From assembly GCA_964496275.1 (NCBI GenBank), contig CAZBYL010000015.1, forward strand, positions 1 to 43,606: a DNA stretch of 43,606 nucleotides, given 5' to 3'. The DNA comes from CAZBYL01 sp964496275. GTDB lineage: Bacteria; Synergistota; Synergistia; Synergistales; Synergistaceae. Shown one piece after another: positions 1-7,634 of this stretch (within the stretch, counting starts at the first letter, position 1; each line of letters begins with the position of its first letter). The notes beneath the pieces are model-generated. The model was given only the letters and a program-made list of their open reading frames with translations. It made no database searches and was not told where the DNA came from. A program made the translations under genes and the position numbers.

Positions 1-157
1 AAAGATAAGTAGAGCTGATTATACAGTATCAATGTGCGTTGCGCAAGGGTTTTGGGTAAAATACGGTATCATGAGCGCCGCAATACCGACAACAAGTTAA
101 ATTTATGATGATTTGCGCACAGTTTTCCGCCCCGTGTAGGTTATGCTGCGTTTCACG

Positions 158-275
158 TTTCGTTCGGAATGATGCAAATGTTGCGTGACGAAAAATCCAA
201 AGATGCTTTCTATTTACCAATATTACAAAATTTTCATTTTTGGAAAATAAGGAGCCAGTCCGCAGCGTCGATGAT
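158..275. repeat. Repeat copy A: 3' end and downstream flank of the ATPase gene
   Basis: This stretch holds the last codons of the DUF4143 ATPase gene and about 75 bp beyond its stop. It reappears at about 1518-1633. From 213 to 275 the two copies are nearly identical. From about 161 to 212 they are diverged but alignable, both starting CGTTCGG and converging on CTTTCT or CTTTCTG before TTTACC. The stop codon lies inside an imperfect palindrome (213-249, TTTACCA...TGGAAAATA). The remaining sequence from 1 to 157 shows no gene or RNA that I recognise. Confidence 0.75.
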
Positions 276-1433
276 CTTGATGCCCTCATACTGGTACTCG
301 CCGTGGCGCGTGCGGGCAATCAGCATTTTGGGGTAGGCGTCTTTAATTTGCAGCAGGGGCGTGACCTCCCGCTTAAATGTATTTTCATCCATAATATTGT
401 CAGAGACCTGTATATAGATTTTCTCACTGCGTTTAATGGCGACAAAATCTATTTCTTTCTTGTACAGAACACCCGCATAAACTTCATAGCCTCTGCGCAG
501 CAGCTCTATTGCCACGATATTTTCAAGTACTCTTCCGTAATCCATATTTTTTGTACCGAGCTTTGCATAGCGAAACGTGTGGTCGCTTAAATAATACTTA
601 TCATTACCGGAAAGATACCTCTTGCCCTTGACGTCATATCTGCGGACTTTGTAAAAAGCAAAAGCGTTGCACAGATATTGTATGTATGTGCCGATAGTAA
701 CGTGATTCGCCTTCTCCTTTAAACTGCTCAAAACATTGGCTATGTTCCGCGCCGATGTCAGATTGGAGATATTATCCATCAGAAAATCTGCGATACCGTC
801 CATCAGCCTCATATTTCTGATTTTATATTTTTTGCGGATATCCCTTACGATCAATGTGTTAAACACGTTAGCAACGTAATCAAACTTGGCTTCCGGCTCT
901 CTGTACAAATATGACCCCGCCATGCCGCCTTCGCTAAGATACTTATCAAAGCCCTCATATTTATCGGAGTATGGGAAGTATTGCATATACTCGCCGAAGG
1001 AGAACGGATACACTTTTATTTCAAATGTTCTTCCGGTAAACAGCGTAGCCAAATCAGAGCTCAACAGGAAAGCATTGGAGCCGGTAATGTAGATATCAAA
1101 TTTTTCAGACGCGTGCAGACCGTTGATTGCCTTTTCAAAACCGCCGCACATTTGGACCTCATCTATCATGACAATATTCACTTTGCCTGAATCATACTGA
1201 GAATTTACATAATCGTACAACGCTCTGTATTCAAGCAGATGCTCATATTCCGGCAAGTTGAAGTTGATATGAACGATATTGTGGTTTGAGATATTTCTTT
1301 CGATATGGCCTTTGAAAGCCGCAAGCAGCTGAGATTTACCGCTGCGGCGCACGCCGGTAATCACCTTAATGTCCGGAGTCCCCATCACTCCGATAAGTTT
1401 TTTCAAATATAGGTCTCTTGTGATAAGTTTCAT
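234..1433 (-). CDS. AAA family ATPase with C-terminal DUF4143 domain
   Basis: A 399-residue protein of the AAA_14/DUF4143 group. These are P-loop ATPases common in anaerobes and archaea, often in several copies, with no settled function. Walker A (GVRRSGKS) is at residues 27-34 and Walker B (VNIVMIDE) at 85-92. The DUF4143 region, which carries a degenerate nuclease-like fold in the family, covers roughly 190-355. The ATG at 1433 follows a GAGGTGAG ribosome site. A minus-strand -10 box (TATAAT, 1453-1458) lies just upstream, next to a 12-bp inverted repeat. The stop codon falls inside a related palindrome, so the gene is bracketed by repeats, and a stump of a second copy lies upstream. Family assignment is firm; the cellular role is unknown. 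Confidence 0.85.
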   Translation of the reverse strand: MKLITRDLYLKKLIGVMGTPDIKVITGVRRSGKSQLLAAFKGHIERNISNHNIVHINFNLPEYEHLLEYRALYDYVNSQYDSGKVNIVMIDEVQMCGGFEKAINGLHASEKFDIYITGSNAFLLSSDLATLFTGRTFEIKVYPFSFGEYMQYFPYSDKYEGFDKYLSEGGMAGSYLYREPEAKFDYVANVFNTLIVRDIRKKYKIRNMRLMDGIADFLMDNISNLTSARNIANVLSSLKEKANHVTIGTYIQYLCNAFAFYKVRRYDVKGKRYLSGNDKYYLSDHTFRYAKLGTKNMDYGRVLENIVAIELLRRGYEVYAGVLYKKEIDFVAIKRSEKIYIQVSDNIMDENTFKREVTPLLQIKDAYPKMLIARTRHGEYQYEGIKIIDAADWLLIFQK

Positions 1434-1462
1434 CCCGACTCACCTCGCCCATATTATACCGC

Positions 1463-1507
1463 TTCTATTTACCAATTTATATAAATTTTCAAAAATGGTA
1501 AATAGAA
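1463..1507. repeat. 12-bp perfect inverted repeat upstream of the ATPase gene
   Basis: TTCTATTTACCA at 1463-1474 pairs perfectly with TGGTAAATAGAA at 1496-1507, with a 21-nt AT-rich spacer. It sits immediately upstream of the ATPase -10 box, where an operator would be expected. Aligned directly with the palindrome at the gene's 3' end (213-249), the 37-bp cores agree at 27 positions, so the two look like diverged copies of one element. It could be an operator, a mobile-unit boundary, or both. Confidence 0.7.
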
Positions 1508-1517
1508 ACGCCGCTTA

Positions 1518-1633
1518 TTCCGTTCGGCCTGAAGAAATTTCGTGTTACGAAAAACAAAAGACACTTTCTGTTTACCAATATTGCAAAATTTTCATTTTTG
1601 GAAAATAAGGAGCCAGTCCGCAGCGTCGATGAT
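1518..1633 (-). pseudogene. 3' remnant of a second DUF4143 ATPase gene
   Basis: Read on the minus strand, 1592-1640 encodes GIEIIDAADWLLIFQK followed by a stop. This matches the end of the intact ATPase (GIKIIDAADWLLIFQK) at all but one residue. The downstream flank, including the palindrome at 1571-1607, is also shared with 158-275. No other part of an ATPase is recognisable above 1640, where the sequence passes into the GC-rich 3' flank of the SUI1 gene. The simplest reading is a former tandem or second copy, mostly deleted. Confidence 0.75.
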
Positions 1634-1692
1634 TTCAATGCCACTGACGATACTCTGCGCGGCGTGCGCGGGCCGTTCGGGCTGCGCGGCCT

Positions 1693-2115
1693 CTACCCCT
1701 TCACGATTTTCTTTACTCCTTTTTTGGTGAACCACTCTTCGGCTCGGTCGCGGTTGTCGCCTTGGAGGATTATTTTTTCTTCTTCCACGTGGGAGCCGCA
1801 GCCTAGGGCTTTGCGGAGTTCTTTTGCGAGTGTTTCTCTGTCGCAGGCGCACTCTTTGGGGAGGGTGACTACCGTTACGGTTTTGCCGCCTCGGCCTGCG
1901 GTTTGGCGGGACAGGGAGACTTTTGTTATGGAGGTTGGTTTGTCCGCGTCTTTTGGGGCGGTTTGCGCGGATGTTTGTTTTTCTTCTTTTGTATTTTCGG
2001 CGCTTTCGCCGCTTTCTTTGCCGAGAAGGGCTTTGAGGCTTATTCCGAAGCTTTCCGTGCCGCCCAGTGTGAAGCCTTCCGCCTCTTTGATTTTTGTTTT
2101 TTTCTCTCTCGCCAT
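1693..2115 (-). CDS. yciH: SUI1/eIF1-like translation factor (YciH family)
   Basis: A 140-residue protein whose C-terminal half (about 75-135) is a SUI1/eIF1 domain: a KTVTVVTLP strand, a CGSHVEEEKIILQGD stretch, then a helix ending in KKGVKKI. The first 70 residues are charged, low-complexity linker. In bacteria YciH is thought to act at the ribosome in start-codon discrimination or stress-time inhibition of initiation; its exact role is debated. The start is well placed, with a GGAGAG ribosome site 7 nt before the ATG. It is divergent from the GNAT gene. Confidence 0.88.
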   Translation of the reverse strand: MAREKKTKIKEAEGFTLGGTESFGISLKALLGKESGESAENTKEEKQTSAQTAPKDADKPTSITKVSLSRQTAGRGGKTVTVVTLPKECACDRETLAKELRKALGCGSHVEEEKIILQGDNRDRAEEWFTKKGVKKIVKG

Positions 2116-2176
2116 GTTTTTTCTCTCCTTGCAGTGAGCTGCGTATTTTTTTCGTTCGGCGGGTATTATTTTTTGT

Positions 2177-2208
2177 TTGTCAGGAGCTTTGGTTACAATT
2201 ATAATTGT
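2177..2208 (+). promoter_or_regulatory. Promoter of the GNAT gene with a palindromic -10 region
   Basis: TTGTCA (2177-2182) and TATAAT (2200-2205) are separated by exactly 17 nt. The -10 box lies inside the perfect 14-bp palindrome ACAATTATAATTGT (2195-2208), which could be chance AT symmetry or a repressor site. The predicted start of transcription is near 2212, about 10 nt before the ribosome site GGAG at 2222. Confidence 0.6.
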
Positions 2209-2234
2209 TTCTGCTTGGAACGGAGTTGATTTTT

Positions 2235-2987
2235 ATGGTTAATTTTGAGGCTTTCAGGGAGAATCTTTTTTCTACCATTGCCATGCTCGGCGGGAATCCG
2301 GGGGGCAGGATGTCCCGTTTTCCTTCGGGTTCCGTAGCCGCAATGACGGGGCTGCCTTATGCTGGGGAGAATTATGCCCTTTTTAATTCGCGCGCCAATG
2401 TCTGCGAGGTGGCGGAGACTTTGGATTTTTTCGGCTGCCGTGGTATTCCTTTTGTGGCGCCGGTGCTTCCCGAAGCAAGAGAGAGGATTTCTCCCGTGCT
2501 TGATTCAAACGGGCTTGGCATAAAGAATCATTATACGGCGATGATGCTTGCAGCGTCCGACAAGTTTCTTCCCGACCCTTATGTTTTTGAGGCGGACGAG
2601 GAAAGCCTTGAGAAGTGGGCGGATACGGCGTGGTACGGCTTTGGCGGAGAGGCAAAGACTCCGGATGCGTATTATGATTTTACCCGCTATTTGATGGGGC
2701 GGTGCGAGAACAGGCTTTTTCTTTTGGAGGAGCAGGGGAAGTCTGTCTGCTGCGGGCTGCTGCATAAGAGCCGTATGGCTTGCGGGCTTTATTATTTTGC
2801 TACTTTGCCGGAGTTTCGGCGCATGGGGTTTGCGCGGCGGCTTATGAATTCTCTTGCCTGCGCGGCCTTTGAGACGCACAGCCTTTTTGTGCTTCTGGCA
2901 ACGGAGGAGGGTCTGCCTTTTTACCGCAGTTTCGGTTTTGAGGAGATGGCGGAGATTCCTATCCGCTCTCTTGAGCGCGAGGTTTAG
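2235..2987 (+). CDS. GNAT family N-acetyltransferase
   Basis: A 250-residue protein. The C-terminal part has the GNAT acetyl-CoA pyrophosphate-binding pattern (RRMGFARR, about residues 195-202) after the strand GLYYFATLPEF, then a helix and a final strand ending in a YRSFGFEE-type turn. The N-terminal 120 residues are less typical and probably set substrate specificity. I start at the ATG at 2235, with GGAG nine nt upstream, rather than at an upstream ATG that overlaps the promoter. The acetyl acceptor cannot be read from sequence. It has its own promoter, and the BFD-like gene follows 33 bp downstream, so the two may be co-transcribed. Confidence 0.82.
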   Translation: MVNFEAFRENLFSTIAMLGGNPGGRMSRFPSGSVAAMTGLPYAGENYALFNSRANVCEVAETLDFFGCRGIPFVAPVLPEARERISPVLDSNGLGIKNHYTAMMLAASDKFLPDPYVFEADEESLEKWADTAWYGFGGEAKTPDAYYDFTRYLMGRCENRLFLLEEQGKSVCCGLLHKSRMACGLYYFATLPEFRRMGFARRLMNSLACAAFETHSLFVLLATEEGLPFYRSFGFEEMAEIPIRSLEREV

Positions 2988-3020
2988 AATTTAACGTTTT
3001 TTGCGAAAGGGGAGGGTGTT

Positions 3021-3359
3021 GTGACTCTCGAACAGCTTTTGAGAGACGCGCCTGCCGATTGGGTTATCTGCACGGGCACAGGCGCAACCAAGAATATGGT
3101 GCTTTCCGCCGTTATGGACGGAGCCAGGGATTTTGACGCGGTGGCTCGGTCTGTAGAGCTTTGCCGTGAGAATGTCTGCGCCGCATCAAACAGTTCGGGA
3201 CGCGGCTGCCGCGAAAATGTGGAGACTCTGCTTAAGATTTATGTGCCGATTTACGATTTGATTTTCGAGGGCGGGGGCTGTCACCACAAGCACGGCCGCC
3301 ATGAAAACAAGAGCTGCACCGCCGAGGATTGCAAGAGCTGCGGTTCATGCAAAGAGTAA
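3021..3359 (+). CDS. BFD-like [2Fe-2S]-type small protein with Cys/His-rich tail
   Basis: A 112-residue protein starting at GTG behind a strong GGGGAGG site. Residues 12-75 fit the fold of the bacterioferritin-associated ferredoxin-like domain: an early Cys (C17), a helix with the A-x-x-DGARDFDAV pattern, and a GRGCRENVETLL end (C63). The first CxC pair of the classic domain is reduced to one Cys, with extra Cys at 48 and 53, so cluster ligation may differ. After residue 86 comes a metal-binding-looking tail with Cys 87, 99, 104, 107 and 110 and several His. It probably holds a Fe-S cluster or metal ion; partner unknown. Confidence 0.6.
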   Translation: MTLEQLLRDAPADWVICTGTGATKNMVLSAVMDGARDFDAVARSVELCRENVCAASNSSGRGCRENVETLLKIYVPIYDLIFEGGGCHHKHGRHENKSCTAEDCKSCGSCKE

Positions 3360-3360
3360 T

Positions 3361-3400
3361 AAAGCCCCCCTGTTTTGGGAGCAGGGGGCTTTTTTTGTTT
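3361..3400 (+). terminator. Intrinsic terminator after the BFD-like gene
   Basis: AAAGCCCCCCTG pairs with CAGGGGGCTTT across a short loop and is followed by a run of seven T with more T beyond. It begins two bases after the stop codon. Confidence 0.92.
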
Positions 3401-3501
3401 TTTGAGACGGTGGGCAAAACTTTTACCGAAGCAGAAAAGCACAGGGCTCATGGGCCTTGCCGCTTACGGGAATATTACGTGCTTTGCAAGGTGCCGTACC
3501 C

Positions 3502-4056
3502 CTACGGCGCAGGACATCTATCCAGGTAGAGATATGCCGCGTCTCCGCCGCTGTAGGCCCCCAGCTTGGAATAATCCCCCCAGCGGGCTGTCTTAAACGG
3601 CATACCCTTCTCCGTCAGTCTGCTGAGTTCGCGCCGCACTGCATTCTTTTGCGAGTCGCTTCCTTTTCCGTCGCTAATTGTGTATATCAGCCATATTCCG
3701 TGCTGGTGTAATGATTGGTCGCCTGCAGGCACACCGCCCCATATTTTGAACCCAGGGATTTCCGCGCCTTTTCCGTCAGCATACATTTGCAGCAATTTGC
3801 CTACTTTTCCAGATTCGCTGTGATGTCCGTCGTGGTTTCCTGTCGTAAGTAGCTGTCCTTTGGGATAGTCCAGTCTGTACATCACGGCGGCGGCTTTGAT
3901 GACGTGAATATCATTAACAATCTTTGCGACTTCCGCCTTGTCGCTCGCACTGCCCACACCCAGCACCATCATACCGGCAAGTATGCCGATGATTATGATG
4001 ACGATAAGGAGCTCAACCAGAGTAAAGCCGTTCCGCCCGCATGCTCTAGTGCTCAC
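3502..4056 (-). CDS. Type IV pilin-like / pseudopilin protein
   Basis: A 184-residue protein with a class III prepilin leader: a short basic leader ending in G10, then FTLVELLIVIIIIGILAGM, with the invariant Glu at position +5 of the mature chain. The rest is a soluble, pseudopilin-like domain. I place the start at GTG 4056 because GGAGGTG sits 7 nt before it (4064-4070); longer starts lack such a site and would give an unusually long leader. Type II secretion or type IV pilus partners and a prepilin peptidase are not in the window, so the gene is an orphan here. It lies downstream of the SYLF gene on the same strand, and the two may be co-transcribed. Confidence 0.8.
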   Translation of the reverse strand: MSTRACGRNGFTLVELLIVIIIIGILAGMMVLGVGSASDKAEVAKIVNDIHVIKAAAVMYRLDYPKGQLLTTGNHDGHHSESGKVGKLLQMYADGKGAEIPGFKIWGGVPAGDQSLHQHGIWLIYTISDGKGSDSQKNAVRRELSRLTEKGMPFKTARWGDYSKLGAYSGGDAAYLYLDRCPAP

Positions 4057-4109
4057 AGAAAGACACCTCCGATGCCTGTTGCGATATTTTGACACCAATG
4101 AGCCGAATA

Positions 4110-4808
4110 TTATTTAGGAGCCTTCTTCTGAAGAAGATTAAGTTCACGTATCAGCTTTGACACTCTCGCGTCCGTGGCGGGCTTTTTGAGCGCTGCCTGG
4201 GCGGACACGTCGCGCCCCCAATAAGCTTTTGAGGCGTCTCTGTTCTGGTTTATGACGCAGCCTTCAACAGAAATTCCGGCAAACAGACCTTTTGACATGG
4301 AGTAGCTGTATATGGAAGCCTTTGCGCGCCCGTCCGTAGCAGCCGAAGCGTCCCGTCCCACGGGGCCCGCCGCTATAGCGACATCGGCTCCCAGCTTGAA
4401 ACTGTTGCCTCCCGTGAAAGCGCGAAGCCCGTCCTCATTCGTAATCACGAGCACAAGCCCCACAGACTGCGCCCCTATCTGAAGTCCCACCGACGCGCCC
4501 GAGAGTCCCATAAACGCAGGTCCCATCCAGCCGCCTCTTTTATCCTTAATAAAGACTACACCCTCGCCGGTCTGCCCGCCTACCACAAAACCGGCCTTTG
4601 TAACGGCGGGGAATATCGCCACACCGCGGCCGGAAGCAATCACATCGGCAAGCCCCGACGCATCGCTCTCGTTTGCCATCTTATTTATAAGCTCGGCAGA
4701 CATTCTAATACGGCGTTCATGCGCTTTTTCGGCGAAGGAGGCGGAGGATAGTGTGAGCAGAAAGAGCGCCGCCATAAAGACGGATAACAACTTTGAATAT
4801 TTTTTCAT
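4110..4808 (-). CDS. SYLF-domain (Ysc84-like) lipid-binding protein, secreted
   Basis: A 232-residue protein with a signal peptide (KKYSK, then a hydrophobic stretch ending near SSASFA) and a SYLF domain over most of the rest. Visible family features are an IASGRGVAIFPAVTKAGFVVGGQ block, a GGWMGPAFMGLSGASVGLQIGAQ block and GADVAIAAGPVGRDASA. SYLF proteins bind phosphoinositides in eukaryotes; bacterial members are exported and poorly characterised, presumably associating with envelope lipid. The start at 4808 is preceded by GGAGGG seven nt upstream. An in-frame ATG five codons earlier overlaps that site and is rejected. Confidence 0.85.
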   Translation of the reverse strand: MKKYSKLLSVFMAALFLLTLSSASFAEKAHERRIRMSAELINKMANESDASGLADVIASGRGVAIFPAVTKAGFVVGGQTGEGVVFIKDKRGGWMGPAFMGLSGASVGLQIGAQSVGLVLVITNEDGLRAFTGGNSFKLGADVAIAAGPVGRDASAATDGRAKASIYSYSMSKGLFAGISVEGCVINQNRDASKAYWGRDVSAQAALKKPATDARVSKLIRELNLLQKKAPK

Positions 4809-4932
4809 TGATTGACCCTCCATTTTGTGCTATTTTTTAGCTATATGGTATTTATATCACACAATGATGCTTTTATGTATGCGAAAACATGATGATCTTT
4901 CTGATATTTCGGAAACTAATGTAACCATAAGG

Positions 4933-5442
4933 ATGGTGGCTGTTTTGGAACATATTTTTGCGCCGTGGCGCATGCAATACATTCTCTCAAACTCCGACGG
5001 CAGCGAGTCAAAAGGAAGCGGCTGTATCTTCTGTGACTTTCCCAAAGAAAACAACGACGAACAGAGGCTGATTATTCACCGAGGAAAACTCTGCTTTGTC
5101 ATAATGAACGCTTTTCCCTACAACCCGGGACACCTCATGGTCGTGCCCTACCGTCACACGGCGGATTTCTTGAGCCTCACGGCGGACGAAACATCAGAGA
5201 TGATGAGCCTGTGCCAAACCTCTCACTCCGTGCTGACAAACCTCATGAAGCCTCATGGATTCAACATCGGAATGAACATAGGAAAAACGGCGGGAGCGGG
5301 AATAGACCAACACCTGCACATGCACATCGTACCGAGATGGGACGGAGACACCAACTTTATGCCGGTTCTGGGCGAGGTGCGAGTAGTCTCCGAAGCCCTC
5401 AGCTCCACATGGAAGCGAATCACCGAAGTATGGCCGAAGTAG
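4933..5442 (+). CDS. HIT-family (Ap4A phosphorylase/hydrolase-like) protein
   Basis: About 169 residues. The HIT signature HLHMHIVPRW carries the His-x-His-x-His triad used for nucleotidyl-His chemistry. The N-terminal FAPWRMQYI and GCIFCDFP segments match the bacterial subgroup with a Zn-type CxxC. Likely substrates are dinucleoside polyphosphates or related nucleotides. The start is uncertain: ATG 4933 is used, but TTG at 4945 is also possible, and upstream in-frame ATGs give a sequence unlike the family. Its last 13 bases overlap the start of yigZ, implying a coupled pair. Confidence 0.82.
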   Translation: MVAVLEHIFAPWRMQYILSNSDGSESKGSGCIFCDFPKENNDEQRLIIHRGKLCFVIMNAFPYNPGHLMVVPYRHTADFLSLTADETSEMMSLCQTSHSVLTNLMKPHGFNIGMNIGKTAGAGIDQHLHMHIVPRWDGDTNFMPVLGEVRVVSEALSSTWKRITEVWPK

Positions 5443-6092
5443 AAAGAAGGGGCGTATTCACCGCTCCCGCAAAAGAGGCGGACACGGAGCTTGTGATAAA
5501 ACGCTCGCGCTTCATAGGCTCCGTGCGAACCGTGCTCTCTGCCGAAGAGGCGGCGGAACTCATAAAAGAATTTCCCTCTCTCTACCCGAAGGCAAACCAC
5601 CACTGCTGGGCCTACAGGGTCGGCACGGACTCGCCGCTCGAACACTGCTCAGACGCGGGAGAGCCTGCCGGAACCGCCGGGCGTCCGATTTTGGGCGTCA
5701 TAAAACGTCACATGCTCGACAACACCCTCATCGTGGTAACACGCTACTTCGGCGGAATAAAACTCGGAGTGCGCGGCCTGATAGATGCCTACGGAGAAAG
5801 CGCGGAACAGGCAGCGGCGGAAGCAGGAGCCGTCACGATGGAATTTCACAACGCGCTCTTCCTCTCCTGCGGCTACGAATATTCAAAAACACTCACTACG
5901 AATTTGAAAAAATGGGGCTTCCCCGAGTCAAGACAAAATATCGTCTATGAAGAAAACGTAAACATATCACTGGAAGTCCCAGTTTCCATGAGAGAAGAAA
6001 TCTCCCCCGCGCTTGAAGAAATGAGCGCAAGAGGCTTCATAGCGGAGCCGATATGGCGCGGCGAAATGCTAATCAGAGAAAAATGGCGCTGA
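5430..6092 (+). CDS. yigZ: YigZ/IMPACT family protein
   Basis: A 220-residue member of the YigZ/IMPACT family. The N-terminal UPF0029 domain (about 15-125) shows the typical IKRSRFIG, ANHHCWAYR, DAGEPAGTAGRPIL and ITRYFGGIKLG-type blocks (here VVTRYFGGIKLGVRGL). A smaller ferredoxin-like C-terminal domain (about 135-215) resembles EF-G domain IV-like folds. Bacterial members may bind ribosomes or RNA; no reaction is proven. The ATG at 5430 lies within the end of the HIT gene. It is convergent with cbiA, with the 11-bp-periodic inverted repeat between them. Confidence 0.88.
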   Translation: MAEVERRGVFTAPAKEADTELVIKRSRFIGSVRTVLSAEEAAELIKEFPSLYPKANHHCWAYRVGTDSPLEHCSDAGEPAGTAGRPILGVIKRHMLDNTLIVVTRYFGGIKLGVRGLIDAYGESAEQAAAEAGAVTMEFHNALFLSCGYEYSKTLTTNLKKWGFPESRQNIVYEENVNISLEVPVSMREEISPALEEMSARGFIAEPIWRGEMLIREKWR

Positions 6093-6119
6093 CAGGGACA
6101 GGGGCAGGAGCGGTGGGGC

Positions 6120-6228
6120 GTTGAACGATGGTTTAGCAATTGTTGAACAATGGTTGAGCAATTGTAGGGGCAGGGGCGATGAACTATTGTTTAACCATTG
6201 TTCAACCATTGTCCAACCATCGTCCAAC
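6120..6228. repeat. Inverted repeat built of 11-bp units between convergent genes
   Basis: The left arm (6120-6165) is a run of 11-bp units such as GTTGAACGATG, GTTTAGCAATT, GTTGAACAATG and GTTGAGCAATT. The right arm (6182-6228) is the mirror image, with units AACTATTGTTT, AACCATTGTTC, AACCATTGTCC and AACCATCGTCC. The arms would pair over about 45 bp around a G-rich loop. No clean T-run follows either arm, so it is not a textbook terminator, although its position between the yigZ and cbiA stops suggests it ends or separates transcripts. Confidence 0.75.
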
Positions 6229-6233
6229 TGCTG

Positions 6234-7634
6234 TTAAACGCTTTCGCTGTATTTTTTGTCTTTCGCGAATTTTTCGCAGGTTTTAATGAATCTTTCCGCG
6301 AGTGCGCTGTTTCCGGCAAAGTGCAGGTGTAGGTATGAGGCCAGTATGTTTTCGGTTGAGTAGCCTGCTTCGTATGTTTCGCCCGTCCGTTTTTTGCGGA
6401 AGGTGAAGGCGCAATGGTAGTTTTCAGGGTTGTTCGGCGTTGTTGATGAGAAGTGAAATTCGTGCCCCTTTATCACCGTTCCCGCATCGCATATTATCGT
6501 GTCGTTAAGCGCCGCCGCTTCCACATAGCCCACGGTTCTGAGAGTTTTGTTCATTGAGCAGGAGGCCGGTATTATTCCCGCCATTTGGTGTGTTTCACCG
6601 TTGAAGTCGGTTATGCTCTCCGTCAGGTACATGAAGCCGCCGCACTCTGCGTATATGGGCATTCCCTCTTTTGCCGCGTTCCTGATGCTCTCTTTCATGG
6701 AGCTGTTTGCTGCGAGTCTCTGTTGGAACATTTCCGGAAATCCGCCTCCGAATATGAGACCGTCCGCATCAGGGATTGTTTTGTCTTTCAGAGGGCTGAA
6801 GAATATGAGCTTTGCCCCCGCTTTTTCAAGTTCAAATAGGCTTTCGGGGTAGTAGAAGGAGAAGGCTTCGTCCTGTGCCACACCTATGGTGACTCTCTTT
6901 TCTCCGCATTTTTCGCTTTCGTTTTCCGTGTCGAGTTTCGGCGCTTCCTGTGCGGTTTTGATTATCGCATCGAGGTCGATGTTCGGCGCTATTGCATCGG
7001 CAATGTCTTTGATGTGGTTTTTGTTTTCATTTTCCTGTTCGGGGAGCAGTCCGAGGTGGCGTTCTTTTATTTGAGCAGTTTCGTTTCTGAATATCGCACC
7101 AAAGACGGGTATGCCGATTTTTTCCATAGCATCGCATACCATTTTCTTGTGATTTTCGGAGCCGACTTTGTTCAGTATGACGCCTTTCAGCATGACTTCC
7201 TTGTCGTATTCGCGAAATCCGAGAGCGATGGCGGCCGCGCTGTCTCCCATTGATTTTACGTCTATAACGAGGATTACGGGGAGTTTCAGAAGTTTGGCAA
7301 TGGATGCGCTGCTGCTTATCCCGCCTTGCCCTCCGTCGTAGAGTCCCATCACTCCCTCAACGACCGCGATGTCAGAGGCGGCCGCGCTTTTTGCAAATAT
7401 GGACGCCATTTTATCCTCCGGCAGGAGCCATGTGTCGAGGTTGTGTACGGCTCTTCCGCTGGCTGCCGCAAGGTATGTCGGGTCTATGTAGTCGGGGCCG
7501 ACTTTGTAGGCTTGGGGGGTGATGCCGCTGCGGCGCAGGAGTTCCAGTATTCCGCTTGTTATCGTTGTTTTGCCGGATCCGCTCTGTGTCGCCGCTATGA
7601 GTATTCTCGGAATCCGCGCGCCCTGTTTGCTCAT
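6234..7634 (-). CDS. cbiA: Cobyrinate a,c-diamide synthase
   Basis: A 466-residue enzyme that amidates the a and c carboxylates of cobyrinate using glutamine and ATP. The N-terminal ATPase domain has a P-loop (TQSGSGKTT, 16-24) and a YKVGPDYIDP motif. The C-terminal class I glutamine amidotransferase domain has the nucleophile Cys331 in AECGG and a GHEFHFS segment near the end. It is the last gene of the long B12 operon, and its ATG overlaps the cbiP stop by 4 bp (ATGA), indicating translational coupling. Length and motif order are normal for CbiA. Confidence 0.95.
   Translation of the reverse strand: MSKQGARIPRILIAATQSGSGKTTITSGILELLRRSGITPQAYKVGPDYIDPTYLAAASGRAVHNLDTWLLPEDKMASIFAKSAAASDIAVVEGVMGLYDGGQGGISSSASIAKLLKLPVILVIDVKSMGDSAAAIALGFREYDKEVMLKGVILNKVGSENHKKMVCDAMEKIGIPVFGAIFRNETAQIKERHLGLLPEQENENKNHIKDIADAIAPNIDLDAIIKTAQEAPKLDTENESEKCGEKRVTIGVAQDEAFSFYYPESLFELEKAGAKLIFFSPLKDKTIPDADGLIFGGGFPEMFQQRLAANSSMKESIRNAAKEGMPIYAECGGFMYLTESITDFNGETHQMAGIIPASCSMNKTLRTVGYVEAAALNDTIICDAGTVIKGHEFHFSSTTPNNPENYHCAFTFRKKRTGETYEAGYSTENILASYLHLHFAGNSALAERFIKTCEKFAKDKKYSESV

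Noticed and set aside
240..590. Plus-strand open frames at the left edge starting MENKEPVRSVDD (also at 1598)
   Set aside because: They are the reverse strand of the ATPase 3' end and its duplicate; the shared start merely reflects the repeat.
6120..6228. CRISPR-like array
   Set aside because: Units are contiguous 11-mers without spacers, and the two halves are inverted rather than direct; no cas genes are near.
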